Assembly: GCA_964058845.1 (NCBI GenBank)
Contig: CAXKVR010000768.1
Coordinates: forward strand, 1-23,114
Origin: Carex sylvatica
Lineage: Eukaryota > Streptophyta > Magnoliopsida > Poales > Cyperaceae
Reading direction: 5' to 3'
DNA: 23,114 nucleotides
The position numbers were made by a program, and so were the translations under genes. Positions 1 through 9,760 of this stretch are shown piece by piece. Numbering within the stretch: the first letter of the stretch is position 1; the number at the start of each line of letters is the position of its first letter. The notes under the pieces are model-generated. The model made no database searches. It was not told where the DNA came from and worked only from the letters and a program-made list of their open reading frames with translations.

Positions 1-545
1 TGAACCCAGGAGCCATCCACTTGACAAATTAACTCACTCGATTGGGGTAATTGGGAGAGAGAGCTTTGTGGTGTACCAGGTATGCATATGCATGCCGGAG
101 TCGCCGCAATCATGGTTTCAGCTGTAATCCCTCGAAGGAACTTGCTAAAAGCTTGAAATCTAGGAACCATTCCTTGAAACACTAAGCTATTCCTACATCG
201 CCAAATTGACCAGATGGTGATAATCACAACCGACCATGCTTCTTTGGGCATGTTTTGAATGAAAGCAGTTAGGACTTCCTTAATTGGCCCTGAGAGACTA
301 TCAGTTTGTAGTCCCAACTGTCCTATATAGAAACACGATCTAGAGAAAAGGCCTTTAAAGGCCAAATGGACCTCATCTTCATCATCATGCCCACACATCA
401 TACACTTGGAGTCACCTCTCCTTAGCCTAGAGGTCATTGTTTTGGCTAAAGGTAGAGCACCATTTGCCAATTTCCATATGAAGTGGTGAAGCCTTGGGAG
501 TACCTCTCCTTCTTTCCAAATGTACTGCCACAATTTTGTGAAGTT
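1..545 (-). pseudogene. LINE ORF2, zf-RVT and start of RNase H domain (partial)
   Basis: From 545 leftward one frame stays open to the edge, about 180 codons. It carries the zf-RVT zinc-binding region, with LPRLHHFIWKLANGALP followed by CMMC and a later His, then the IWSIWRCRN motif typical of this domain. Near the edge CQVDGSWV is the first strand of an RVT_3 RNase H, whose Asp is the first catalytic residue. The rest of RNase H is outside the window. The frame differs from the upstream thumb region (641-1270), so a frameshift lies between about 545 and 640. In plant LINEs the RNase H removes RNA from the cDNA hybrid during target-primed reverse transcription. This is the best preserved coding stretch of the element. 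Confidence 0.85.
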
Positions 546-640
546 TTGCACATTACTGGTGCCCACCAACTACTGTCCTGATGTAATGGACGCATAGGCT
601 TTCTTCATAGAAAAATTCCCACTAGTGTTTGGGAGGAAAA

Positions 641-1465
641 TTAGCCTGACCCTCCATTGATTGTTGGCGGCCTTAGATTTGCCACTATGAACATGACAGC
701 TGCATACCCAAATTTTTCTGCGATACCATTTACATCCCAGTTACCATCAGTCCCAACAAAGTCAGAAACCATTACATGCCTATCTCCCCTAATCTGAGGC
801 AAGTGTTGAATCGCTCCAGGGAACCAAGGTTGCGCATATGCACGACAAGTGTTTCCATCCCCCAATTTCCAGGCCACTAGGTGCTCAAGAAAAACTCTCA
901 AAGCCAAAATTGCGCCCCAAAAAATAGTGCATTTCCCATTTCTCCTACTGTGCCAAAGATCGCTTCTAGACAAGTATTTGCCCTTCAATTGCTTGACCCA
1001 AAGCGCCTCTGAATCAGATGCTACTCTCCATAGCATTTTAAGGAGCAGCGCATTATTCATACCTCTCAGGTTGCGCAATCCCAAATCACCCAAATCAATC
1101 GGCTGACAAATTTTCTCCCATGAGATGAGTGCCAAAAACCTAGATTGATCCACCTTCCCCCAATAGAAGCGCCTAATCAGGGCTGTTAGTTTGTCTAGCA
1201 CACCTTGTGTTATTCTTGTAGTGGCCATGAAGGAGATGGAAATGGATTGGAGAATAGCCTTGATTAGCATAACCCGACTTGCTAGAGAAAGGGTATTGCA
1301 CTTCCAAGATTGGAGCCTTCTAGAGAATGCCTCAATTAAGAAGTCAAAATCCTAAGCTTTTTTGCCTAATGGAGCTCCTAAATATTTGTATGAGACAGCT
1401 GTCTGTTGCACTTGTAGAATACCCGACACCAGATCTCTACTCCTCTGATCAATGACTTTGCTAAA
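641..1465 (-). pseudogene. LINE ORF2, RT thumb/connection region
   Basis: Directly follows the RT palm fragment in the same frame after a TGA at 1463-1465. The segment YKYLGAPLG is the conserved YLGxPLG motif downstream of the LINE RT active site. It is followed by SWKCNTLSLASRVMLIKAIL, typical of the RT-to-zf-RVT connection. One more TAG stop (about 1352) interrupts it just after GAPLGKKA. From 1270 to 641 the frame is open for 209 codons and holds the conserved stretch LALISWEKICQPIDLGDLGLR. Original start codons are not expected here because this is an internal part of a polyprotein. Confidence 0.85.
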
Positions 1466-2443
1466 TCAAATAGAGCTCTTTGCTGGTCCAACCATTTGCC
1501 CTGAAACACTAGAAAATGCAGCAAGAGCTTCTATGACAGTTTTGGCCTCCTCTTCTTTTGCCTTTCCAAAAATAAGTAAATCGTCGACATAGAGGCAATT
1601 TGTAATTAGATCACAAGCTGGTGCGAGATTTACACCTTTTATTTTACCTTGTAATACCAAATTAGAGAGGCTTCTTGAGAGAATATACATCCTAAAGATA
1701 AATAAATATGGTGATAGAGAGCATCATTGTTGAAGCCTACATTCGGGTCTAAAAAACCCCTTCCTCCTTTATTCATAACAATAGTGAATTTCACGAAACG
1801 AACACATGCCATGATCCAAGTGCACATGTTTTGCTTGATGTCATAGAGTGGTAGGATTGACTCGAGAAAGCCCCAATCCATTCGATCGAACACCTTTGAC
1901 AAATACACCTTCAAGCAAAAATCCGCATTAGTATAGGTAGGGAGTTAAAGGAGTGTAATACCTCGCGCAATAGGATGAGATTTTCTGAAATCTCTCTCCC
2001 CATTACAAAGGAAGATTGTGAGTTTAAGATGCAACCGGCTATGTTCGGCATGCTTCCTATATTGAAAAATTCATGAACTTCTTTCAAAATGAAAGGCCCA
2101 AATAAATGCCGCTGTTGCTGGAGAATGTGAGCATTAAACCCGTCGGGTCCAGTCGCTTTATGCAGGCCCAAACTCAATAAGGCTTTATGAATCTCAAGGT
2201 CAGATGGGTGCATTTCTAGAGTTGGCTTAATGTAATTAGGTATTTTCGGCATGACTTGTAAGAAAATTGGGCTGTAGGTTTGGTTTACATGTAATCTTGG
2301 GCCTTTTTTGTAGATATTTTTAAAATGATCAATAAAGGCCCTCCGCACCTTTTTCTCGTCAGTAACCTCAATGAAAATGGACCCGACCCGTACCCTCAAT
2401 GAAAATAGACCCGATATCATTTTGCCTTCTTTTAATAACTGTG
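1466..2443 (-). pseudogene. LINE ORF2, reverse transcriptase palm/fingers (broken)
   Basis: Reverse transcriptase of the L1 type, which copies LINE RNA into DNA at the nicked target. Visible motifs in order are KATGPDGF (near 2150-2170), SQSSFVMGREISENLILL, motif A as KVYLSKVFDRMDW (near 1900), a scrambled motif B (NNDALYHH), and motif C as CLYVDDLLIFG (near 1590). Between the NIAG and SQSSFV segments about 60 residues usually present are missing, which implies a deletion. Motif A normally starts with a catalytic Asp (KVDLSKAFD). Here it is Tyr, so the enzyme cannot work. Small indels change frame near 1915 and 1690. Motif C has YVDD; the usual LINE form is YADD. Confidence 0.88.
2365..2418. 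repeat. 27-bp tandem duplication inside LINE ORF2
   Basis: Two adjacent 27-bp copies (2365-2391 and 2392-2418) share the core TCAATGAAAATRGACCCGA. The unit is nine codons, so it keeps frame and repeats the residues GSIFIE just after the solo-LTR site. This looks like a local slippage duplication in the linker before the RT domain. Confidence 0.85.
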
Positions 2444-2448
2444 GTTGC
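2444..2448. repeat. Target-site duplication, left copy (GTTGC) of solo LTR
   Basis: GTTGC, matched at 4319-4323. Five bases is the normal length for LTR-retrotransposon integrases. Confidence 0.7.
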
Positions 2449-3557
2449 TGTTGCACCAGAAATGTATAGTACAAAGTTTCAGTACAGCAAACTGTACCTT
2501 TTAACCTTAAATACACTTTCAGTTCAGATTGCAAGTATACAATCCTACCGTGTAGTATATTATCGGGTATCGATCCACAGGGAATATGAACAATTACTAG
2601 GTTTAGACTTTATTAATTAATTTCAAAAAATAATAAAAATAAAAAGAAGTAAGTACAATAAAAGTAGAATTGGGGGATTTGTTTGTTATAACTTCCTAAG
2701 GTTTGGGGTTCAATACCCGAGAAGAGGAGGTTTAAAACAATAAAAGTAAAAAAGGAAAGTAAAATAGAATCTTGGTTGCTTTCAAGAATTGGAAAGATCT
2801 AGGGGCATTTGTTCTACAATCCCTTGTTAATTCTATCTATTCGATATTGTTTAAATTCATATATGATTTGATGAGGTTTCTAACCTAATATGTCATTAAG
2901 GGTCACTTTCGTGAATTAATAACGTGCCTAAGTAATTCAGACTTCACAATTACGTCGTTCATCCTAGATACCTAGACCATAAGCTCTTGTTAGTCTCTCC
3001 TCTCCTCAAATATTGGTACTTCACAGTTACGTCCTTCACCAAGTCCCTAACCCTAATTTCTGTAGTTCCGGTTTGATTTCGCAGTTGGTTAGACCTTAAT
3101 CAAAACCTAAGGTATTTGTGTTCATAATTGGTACTCTCCTCTCGTCCTAACTTCTTTGGTTCTTTCGAATCCAAAGCGGAACTACATCGATTTTAAGTAC
3201 TAATTATGTAGTTAACACAAATTATAAATCTCAGAAATTAGCATCAAATCCCATAAAACAATCATAATAAAAATAAATAACCGAATAAGATAAAATTAAA
3301 CAAATTCATGCATTGACCTAAACTCCTAGAGAGAAAACTAGCCTCTCATGGAGATGCAAGTATTCAACAAAGAATTCATTACAAAAGATTGGCTAAAACA
3401 AAGAGAAATTAAATAGAGAAATAGATTACACCCTTCTCTAGATGAAGAACCCTTATTCTTGCCTTCTTCTTGAAATCTTCTTCTTCTTCCTCCTTGAATT
3501 GCTTCCTTGATTGCAGAATTTTACGCTAAGTATTGGTGGAGATGAGATTGATCTTTG

Positions 3558-3626
3558 CGAAGAGAGATGTCCCTCCGAAGAGAGATGCCCCTCCGAAGAG
3601 AGATTCCCCTCCGAAGATAGATTGCC
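3558..3626. repeat. 18-bp tandem repeat, about 3.8 copies, in solo LTR
   Basis: Units start at 3558, 3576, 3594 and 3612 with consensus CGAAGAGAGATKYCCCTC. The repeat lies shortly downstream of the minus-strand TATA box, so it would be near the 5' end of a transcript started in this LTR. Confidence 0.9.
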
Positions 3627-3649
3627 TTGAATGGGAAAGAACCCCCTCC

Positions 3650-3655
3650 TTTATA
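3650..3655 (-). promoter_or_regulatory. TATA box of the solo LTR
   Basis: Minus strand TATAAAGG followed by a G-rich run, about 660 bp from the LTR 5' end. This is a plausible U3 promoter position, with a transcription start about 30 bp further left. Confidence 0.5.
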
Positions 3656-4318
3656 GCAAAAGACTATGCCCAATCAAGAGGCATAGTCGTGGGGTGAGTG
3701 AGGTTAGTGGGTGCTATTTTTGGATTGTTTCCCAGGTTGCCTTGTCCAAGTTTAGCTGTCAAAAAGTATCCCTGGCTCGCTAAAAATAGAAACCGTGTTG
3801 AAAACGTGTATTTCTGGCTGTCTGCGGATCCACTACATCCGTACTGACTCCAAGTTTTCTTTTTTAGATTCTCAGGTTGTAGATCTTCTTGTTGGCTTTC
3901 CGAAAAGTGGTCATATGCCCAAAACGGAGTTACGAGTCAAAAGTTGTGGCCTTTTTATGTTCAGACTCTATTTTTGGCTCTGCTACTCGTTTTTTCTGTG
4001 CGACCAGAGTGCAGCTGCATCGATATCCGTGCATCCGCACGGATTTTGATGAATAACTTATTATACCTTTTTAAAATTGGCGCGCGTCCAGAAATCCATC
4101 TAAGTACTTAGTACATCCGTATCGAAAACTGTGCATCCGCACTGGACATTTTTCTTCGTTTTTCTTCATTTGTCTTCGTTTCCTGCAAATGAAAACCAAA
4201 CAAATGCAGTAACTTGATTCTAGATGTATTCTATTCTCTTTATATTCAAAATACAAGATATTTGGTATTATTTCATGATGAAAACTAGATCGAATATGTA
4301 TATAATTTATGCTTATTA

Positions 4319-4323
4319 GTTGC
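4319..4323. repeat. Target-site duplication, right copy (GTTGC) of solo LTR
   Basis: GTTGC directly after the element end. The LINE reading frame FFHAT resumes here. Confidence 0.7.
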
Positions 4324-4324
4324 A

Positions 4325-5350
4325 TGGAAAAAGGAGGTATTCATATCCCCCAATAGCGCCCGCTTGATTCCCGACCTCTGATGCCAAAAAACCTCTCTCA
4401 TAAGAAGGCACCTGTCATGTTCTGATTGCAGCCGTTGTTCTTCTTCTTTGGAGATAAGATTAGGTTGGGTGGAATTCAAAACCTCAATTTGCTTTTCAAT
4501 CTCAACTAGCATTTGGTTAGGTGACTTCTCATTTCTAACCCATCTCTTGACTTCAGTTCTGAAAGATTATTTGAAATTAGACCAATTGATTGGCTACCCT
4601 TGAACTGATCTTTCACAAACTTCTTTGAAATCGAGTCTGAAACTCCACCAATTTTCACACCAAAAAGGGGCCCGGGTCAGTTTGTTGATGGGGGTAGGCT
4701 GTACCAGTATAGGTAGGTGGTTGCTAGAGAACCTCGGAATGTGGTAAACAGTAGAATTAGGGAATTTCATGTTCCAAGGCAGATTACCAAGAGCTCGGTC
4801 CAGTCTTTCACTTATGTTTCACCTTCCTCCCTTCTTGTTTGACCATGTATAAGCCGGGCCCTGATGCCCCAGCTCAATTAGACCAACCCCATGCAGCCAT
4901 GTTCTAAAAGCTCTATTGCCTGCCTTGAAAGCTGCAGGTCCCCTTATTTCTCTTCCTGTGAAGCAATTGCGTTAAAATCAGACCCGCAATATCCTCCCAA
5001 ATCTCCTGATTTCTCGATCTCGAAGGATCACCATATACTGCAATTAGAACCCAATCAGGTTGGTTACCCTTTTCTTCAACTTTGGTAGCAATTAAGTGTC
5101 TGCCTTTCTTTATTTGCGAAACTTTTACTTCATCAGCCCATAAAAGCCGAAGGCCCCCAGATTGGCCTCTAGATGGTACCACGATCGCGTTACACAGTGT
5201 CAATTGGTTGATACATTAAGAAGTCTTATTATACCAGCATCGAGTTACGGATATAAAAGCTAATTGAGTACCTGTGCAATGGAGGTAGCGATTAAGCGTG
5301 GAACATGTCGTGCCTTCACTACCCCGACAGTTCCACACAATAAGACTCAT
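4325..5350 (-). pseudogene. LINE ORF2, start codon, APE-type endonuclease and linker
   Basis: ORF2 probably starts at ATG 5350-5348 with MSLIVWNCRG, the first strand of the APE-like endonuclease that nicks target DNA. Further motifs are AFISVTRC, where a Glu is normally found at the Val; GQSGGLRLLW; DWVLIAVYGDPSR; DFNAI; AYTWSN; ERLDRAL; and SSNHLPIL. The last is the SDH catalytic motif with Asp changed to Asn. A TAA at 5216-5218 breaks the first part. Near 4970 a small deletion shifts frame, so DFNAI is read in another frame than the preceding part. Three more stops follow before 4512. The linker ends LGDMNTSFFHAT at the solo-LTR junction. Two or more catalytic residues are lost, so it is inactive. 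Confidence 0.88.
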
Positions 5351-6372
5351 ATATGGTCTGTCAGCGTTATTGGCCCCGCTGGCCTTGGCTGTTTTAGTTT
5401 CGCCTGAGAAGTTGGAGTTTCCTGTGATGAACCATCCCCTAAAAAACACGCCTCCGAATTGAGGTTTTGACAGCCCTGTTCTCTTTTGGTTGTGTCAGCC
5501 TGATTGAGATTAGGTCCATTTTCCTGAGGTAGGCCATGTTGGCATTTAAGGCCTACTTTAGGAGATTCAATCTGGGCCTGTGGGACTAAAGATGCATTAG
5601 TCAACCAGGCTCCTTTTGTAGGTTCTAGGATGTTATGGGCAACAGAGCAAGCTCGGCCTACTGGGCTCTGCATAATAGCAGCAATGCGAGCATGATCTGG
5701 ACATGTAGGCAGGTCGTGGCCCAACATTCCACAGAAGGTGCAGATTTTTGAGACCTTCTCGTATACAACAAGAAACTTTAAATCAACAAGGACAGGATGA
5801 GTAATTCTGACCTTGTCTTCTAGAGGCTTGGAAAAGTCAATGTGAATCTTGAATTTTATGAACTTCTTCCCTCCAACAAATCCTTCAACATAAGGGAATA
5901 GAGTTTGCCCTATATGATTTCCAATGATTAGTAAACCCTCCTTTGTAAAAGCATGGACATGAATGTTAAAAACTTGAGCCCAGAGATAAGAAAATTCAAC
6001 ATGGCTTGGATTCAAATCAGCCTAAGAAGCAACTGTGTTGAAAGCCACCAAATCACCCCTGAAAGTCCAAAGGCCTTTGGAGAGAGCGGTTTCAAGGTCG
6101 TCAGGTTCATCAAAATAGATAAGGGAACAATTTTTAGCAAGTGGTTTGACCATAGTGTCCGGGCTCGCATTCCACGCATTAACCATTGCCATCTGAAAAT
6201 ACGTCTCAAGAGCAGTTTTGTCAGAGATAACCTTTGCAATGAGACACATTCCCCAGTTGCATGTGGAGATAGCATTTGCCGAGTTAGGTACGGCTGAGGT
6301 GAAAGATTCTTCGGTGTGTAGCCCAATGAATATCTGGATGAGCTTCTCGTCTTGCTGAGATAATTCATCCAT
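5347..6372 (-). pseudogene. LINE ORF1: DUF4283 domain plus CCHC zinc knuckle
   Basis: The nucleic-acid-binding ORF1 protein that coats LINE RNA. I chose the ATG at 6372-6370 (MDELSQQDEKL) because family proteins begin close to this motif; the frame is open further upstream to 6585 without recognisable content. Residues ~1-120 match DUF4283 (CNWGMCLIAKV, LIYFDEPDDLETAL, GLWTFRGDLVAFNT). An in-frame TAG (6022-6024), probably from CAG, cuts the domain. The same frame then continues through LWAQVFNIHVHAF and LVVYEKVSKICTFCGMLGHD, a CX2CX4HX4C knuckle, to a low-complexity tail. It ends at TGA 5349-5347, which overlaps the ORF2 ATG as ATGA. Apart from the TAG, the frame is intact for about 340 codons. 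Confidence 0.88.
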
Positions 6373-6740
6373 TCTCAGGGAGTAGCATTGAGGAGAGAAA
6401 AGGTTGACAAGGGGTCTGTTTGGACGAGACGACAATGATTTTTGTTGGGAACTGTGAGTGAAATTAGTTGGTTTGAATGGAATAGTGAGTAATCTGTAGG
6501 GGTGAAGATGTGAATAATTTAGAGGGACTGGTCCAAGAATTGGGGGTATTAAGGGGATTTTGTTTTTGAACCTCGGGATGTGCATGTACCCTAGGGGGCA
6601 CGTGGCACGCTAGTGTGATAGGTTTGCCTCATAGAAGGTTCTAGCTTTTGTCTTTTGAGGAGGTGAATCAATCTGGGGAGAGATGACCTAAAGAGAAAAT
6701 TGGTTTGGGTTGGATTCTTTGTGGCAAGGCTTTGTCTGTT
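6373..6740 (-). other. LINE 5' leader / junction region
   Basis: Pyrimidine-rich on the minus strand, upstream of ORF1. The right limit is not defined by any repeat; it is set at the end of the neighbouring pseudogene frame (6744). No other gene is seen. Confidence 0.4.
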
Positions 6741-6743
6741 GTG

Positions 6744-7397
6744 TTATGTTGATTTTTGTGTGGAGGGTGGGAGGACACGTGTAGGAATGCAATTTGGTTG
6801 GAGGTTTTTTAAATTTTTATCCAAGGAGAATATTCCTCTAATTATCATCCCAGTGCGTAGTACGGGAGTCAAAGGTAGTCTGTTATTCCCATAGAGACCT
6901 CGTAGACCTAGTTTTGGTGTAGCACCTGTGGATCGAGAGTTAAGCCCCCTTGATGCCATGGTCGCCGGTGCCCTTGAGCAAGATCTATCACCCACTGGGA
7001 TAGAGAAATTTAAAACTCTACGTCTCCAAAGCGGTATATATGGAGCTCCCTCATGGCTTAGTTCACTCGTATGACCTAACGGGTGGTTGTCTTCTTCATC
7101 TGGAGGGGGTGGGGATGGAGGGGAGCTAACTATACATTATCTCGACCTTCGAGATGGACTTCACAGTCAGTCCAACTTCCCTGGTAACACAATGAGAGAT
7201 TGAAAGAGATTAGCCTGAGATCGGGCGTATCAAGGCATACCCTAACGATTTAGCGTTCCTCCCCCTGAATACAGTCGGCATGAACTCCTATGATTTAGCC
7301 CATGGACAGAGTAGCTTGCCTGATGTAGTATGGGTGTTAGTAGTCGACTGGGAATTCCAAAATAGTAACCCAAACTCGCTGCAGCTGTGGGAGAGGT
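6744..7397 (-). pseudogene. DUF4283-type gag-like pseudogene, downstream half
   Basis: From the copia insertion edge leftward one frame reads VWVTILEFPVDY, then YYIRQATLSMG, IIGVHADCIQGEE and IVRVCLDTPDLRL, with three stop codons between segments. The pattern matches the C-terminal part of DUF4283, where family members have VWVRxPxLPxEYY and later FARVCVEIDLxKPL. After another stop near 7137, a one-base shift opens a frame of about 129 codons (7131-6744). It begins with a proline-rich stretch (SPPSPPPPDEEDN) and contains MASRGLNSRSTGATPKLGL; I do not recognise this part. It is probably ORF1 of a second, older LINE-like element, into which both the copia element and possibly the left LINE inserted. 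Confidence 0.55.
7393..7397. repeat. Target-site duplication GAGGT, left copy
   Basis: GAGGT directly before the LTR TG; identical to 16572-16576. Confidence 0.93.
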
Positions 7398-9123
7398 TGT
7401 AGGGATTTCATGTGTATGTCAAGAAGGTAAAAATCAAAAATTGTAACTCAATACACAACGGATCTCATTTGTATGACAATTGCAAGCAATATTACGTTAA
7501 ATAAATTCTTCTAGCATCTCATGTGCTTCAAATAAAATTAAATAATTTATTTCTCACATAAGATGAGATAAGAATTCATACCTAAAGAGATTGTCAAATC
7601 TCTTGTTAGAGGAAAGTCGATTTTCCTTCTAGATCTCTTGGAACCGCCGTTCTCTTGGAAGCACCTCTTGGTTCACGTTGAACCTAAACAAGGAACTAAC
7701 ACACCTCTTAGATAGATGGATGTGAAGTTCAAAGCTTAGATCCAACCACATAGCAAGAAGAGATGAGAGAATTTTGGCATTGGAGCAATACCCACAAATT
7801 TCGGCGAAGAAGAGACCTTTTTATTTTTGGCCAATGAGAAAAAGAAAAAATGTGGCTGCTCAAGAGAGGATCTTGGCTATGGTATATGGCAGAAAATTAG
7901 TGTTAATTTTTCTCAATTATACCTCTTTAAATAGGCAGAGGCTAGGGCATCCATTTGTGTAATGTTCAAATTAATTACACACATGCTACTAGCCTTGTTT
8001 TGCCATATTATGCTCTCTTTAATCTCATCTTGTGATTGGTTTAATAAATTAATTTATGAACAAATAATATTAGTCATATTATTCTATTATACAGTGTCTC
8101 TATTATTCTTATAATGCATTCAAACATTATGCTAAATAATATTTGCATAACTTCATAAATTTATTTATGGTCTAAGCATGTCATATTATGATATTTTATT
8201 TTAGCATTTCATCTCATGTATTTTATCTTATACATCACTATGAAATGTAAAATACTTGTTGTTTCTCTTCAGTTGGTGTGACCGTATAGAGGATCTATGT
8301 CATCTTGGCAATAATATAAACTTTATATTATTGACTATAAGATGTTCTATCATTACATTATAGTTATCCAAACGACTCCACTAATTTTGTATCTATCCTT
8401 GTCACATGATATTATAAATAATATGCAAAATATGATCGTGTCATTTTTGCATCATATTTATTTTCTTGGTCTCTCAATTGAATTATAATTATAACTATAT
8501 CAGTTATATTGCATGCGATATAATTTCACTTTACCAAGAAGCCCAGTAATATCATAACTCAAATTGAGGGACAATGATAATATAACATATAGATTTCTCC
8601 CGCACAAGTTGTACACAACGAATTACTATTTTATTCCTATCACAAGATAGTATTTAAATAGCAATTACATTATAAATTTCTCATGTGAAAAACGTACATA
8701 TCTCATATCTAAGATTATAAAGATACAATGAAAACATTAATGACACAAAACACAATCCATATAATGTTCCATTCATTTAGGTCATGTTCAATATATAAAA
8801 TACACATTTTATATATTCATGTCATTAAATGATAATCCCTTATTAATATTTATAGAACTACAATGTACTTTTAATCAATATGACAATCTTTCTCGGTAAT
8901 TAATGTTTCCCCTTAATTACCACGATTGTGAACTTATTTAGTGATTAAATGTTTCTCATCTTAGGAGTTATATGATTCAAGACCAAGAGCATCTTCTTGA
9001 ATACTTTTAAAGATATAACATATAAATCTCAAGGATTAAGAATACATAATAATAATATTCAAAATCATGAACAATTTATAAATCATTACAAAAAATGATA
9101 ACTTTCAAAACACATATATTTCA
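7398..9123 (-). repeat. 3' LTR of the copia element
   Basis: Reads TGTAGGG...TTTCA on the plus strand, so TG...CA on either strand. It aligns along its length with 14515-16571. Compared with that copy it lacks about 24 bp near 8370 and all of the 15513-15813 insert. Very AT-rich apart from the first ~550 bp. No gene inside. Confidence 0.95.
7926..7933 (-). promoter_or_regulatory. Possible TATA box of the copia LTR
   Basis: Minus strand reads CCTATTTAAAGAGG here. The matching site in the 5' LTR (about 15041-15055) reads CCTACTTAAGGAGG. If this is the promoter, the copy in the 5' LTR, which would drive the element, is weakened. Confidence 0.35.
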
Positions 9124-9138
9124 ATCTCCCACTTGTTT
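9124..9138 (-). other. Polypurine tract
   Basis: Minus strand AAACAAGTGGGAGAT abuts the 3' LTR start TGAAAT. This is the RNase H-resistant primer site for plus-strand DNA synthesis. Confidence 0.88.
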
Positions 9139-9198
9139 TTAAAGTTTCATACATATGCATAACTCATGCATAAACTCTAAATCTGGAAGTCCCTTATA

Positions 9199-9760
9199 TT
9201 AGTCTTCAAACCAATCTTCATGTTCTTGTAAACCCATGGACTCGAAATGAATTTCACTTTTGGCTTGTGATAAGGGTTTTGTGAAAGGATCAGCCGTGTT
9301 ACTATTAGTGTCTACCCACTGTAATGCAATTTTGCCTTCGTCTATAAAATCACGAGTTATGAAGTATTTTTTATCCATGTACTTCGTCTTGTGATTGCTC
9401 CTTGATTTGAGAAATAGATCCACTATTGTCACAAAATAGCTCCAAGGGTCCATCACTTGATGGGACGACTCCAAGTTTCTCAAGAAACTTCTTAATCCAG
9501 ACTCCCTCTTTGCTTGCCTCTGCAGCCGCCATGACTTCCGCTGAGGTGGTTGAGTCAGCTGTAGTTGATTGCTTCCAACTACGCCAACTCACAGGACCAC
9601 CATTCAGAAAAAAGATGTACCCAGATTGAGATCTTTTGTTGTCCGGATCGCTCATAAAACTAGCATTAGTGTAGCCTTCTACAATGAGCTCTCTTTGACC
9701 ATCAAAGACAAGAAACTTATTCTTCCTTTTCAGGTACCTAAGAATATTCTTGACCGCAGT
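9199..9760 (-). pseudogene. Copia RNase H
   Basis: Ribonuclease H of the polyprotein, which degrades RNA in RNA:DNA hybrids. Motifs are VKNILRYLKR, GYTNASF, SGYIFFLNGGPVSW, TSAEVMAAAEASKEGVWI, LFCDNSGSI and ADPFTKPL. In the family the second motif is YTDADW; here the catalytic Asp is Asn. A frameshift near 9375 separates the CDNSGSI part from the KYFITRDFIDEGKIALQWV part. The domain runs to the 3' end of the coding region, about 60 bp before the polypurine tract. Confidence 0.9.

Larger units (their letters stand above)
2449..4318 (-). mobile_element. Solo LTR (1870 bp), probably Ty3/gypsy, nested in LINE ORF2
   Basis: Flanked by GTTGC on both sides (2444-2448 and 4319-4323), it splits the LINE frame between FFHAT and TVIKRR. 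Taking out the element and one repeat copy returns the usual LINE spacing in this linker. On the minus strand it starts TA (probably TG mutated) and ends CA, as expected for an LTR. It has no coding potential but has a TATAAAGG box and a CT/AG-rich downstream leader. About 110 bp before its 3' end is CCCTGTGGATCGATACCCG. From memory, similar CCCTGTGGATTCGA sequences lie near the LTR end of plant Athila/Tat-type Ty3/gypsy elements. Lineage is tentative; solo-LTR structure is better supported. Confidence 0.7.
1..6740 (-). mobile_element. Decayed L1-clade LINE retrotransposon, 3' end beyond left edge
   Basis: A non-LTR retrotransposon read on the minus strand. In order it shows a 5' leader, ORF1 (DUF4283 plus CCHC knuckle), and ORF2 (APE-type endonuclease, linker, reverse transcriptase, zf-RVT, start of RNase H). 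This is the standard order of plant L1 elements that carry an RVT_3 RNase H. The copy is dead: ORF1 has an in-frame stop, the endonuclease and RT have catalytic substitutions, and several frameshifts and deletions are visible. A solo LTR interrupts it at 2449-4318. The right (5') limit is approximate because no terminal signal is visible. The 3' end and any target duplication lie outside the window. Confidence 0.9.

Noticed and set aside
849..1106. Plus-strand open frame
   Set aside because: Exactly antisense to the well-supported LINE ORF2 thumb region.
3795..4049. Plus-strand frame in the solo LTR
   Set aside because: No known motif, antisense to the inferred LTR orientation.
2450..4324. 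6-bp GTTGCA duplication as the solo-LTR target site
   Set aside because: It would leave ends without TG or CA and two extra codons in the LINE. The 5-bp GTTGC reading explains both better.
4071..4325. Minus-strand frame in the solo LTR
   Set aside because: Lies in noncoding U3-like DNA and crosses the insertion edge; no motif.
5953..6297. Plus-strand open frame of 114 codons
   Set aside because: Antisense to the DUF4283 and knuckle-linker region of LINE ORF1.
7774..7962. Open frame also present at 14882-15082
   Set aside because: Both lie inside the copia LTRs at the same place, with no known motif and no conservation of the start. Chance frame in a repeated sequence.
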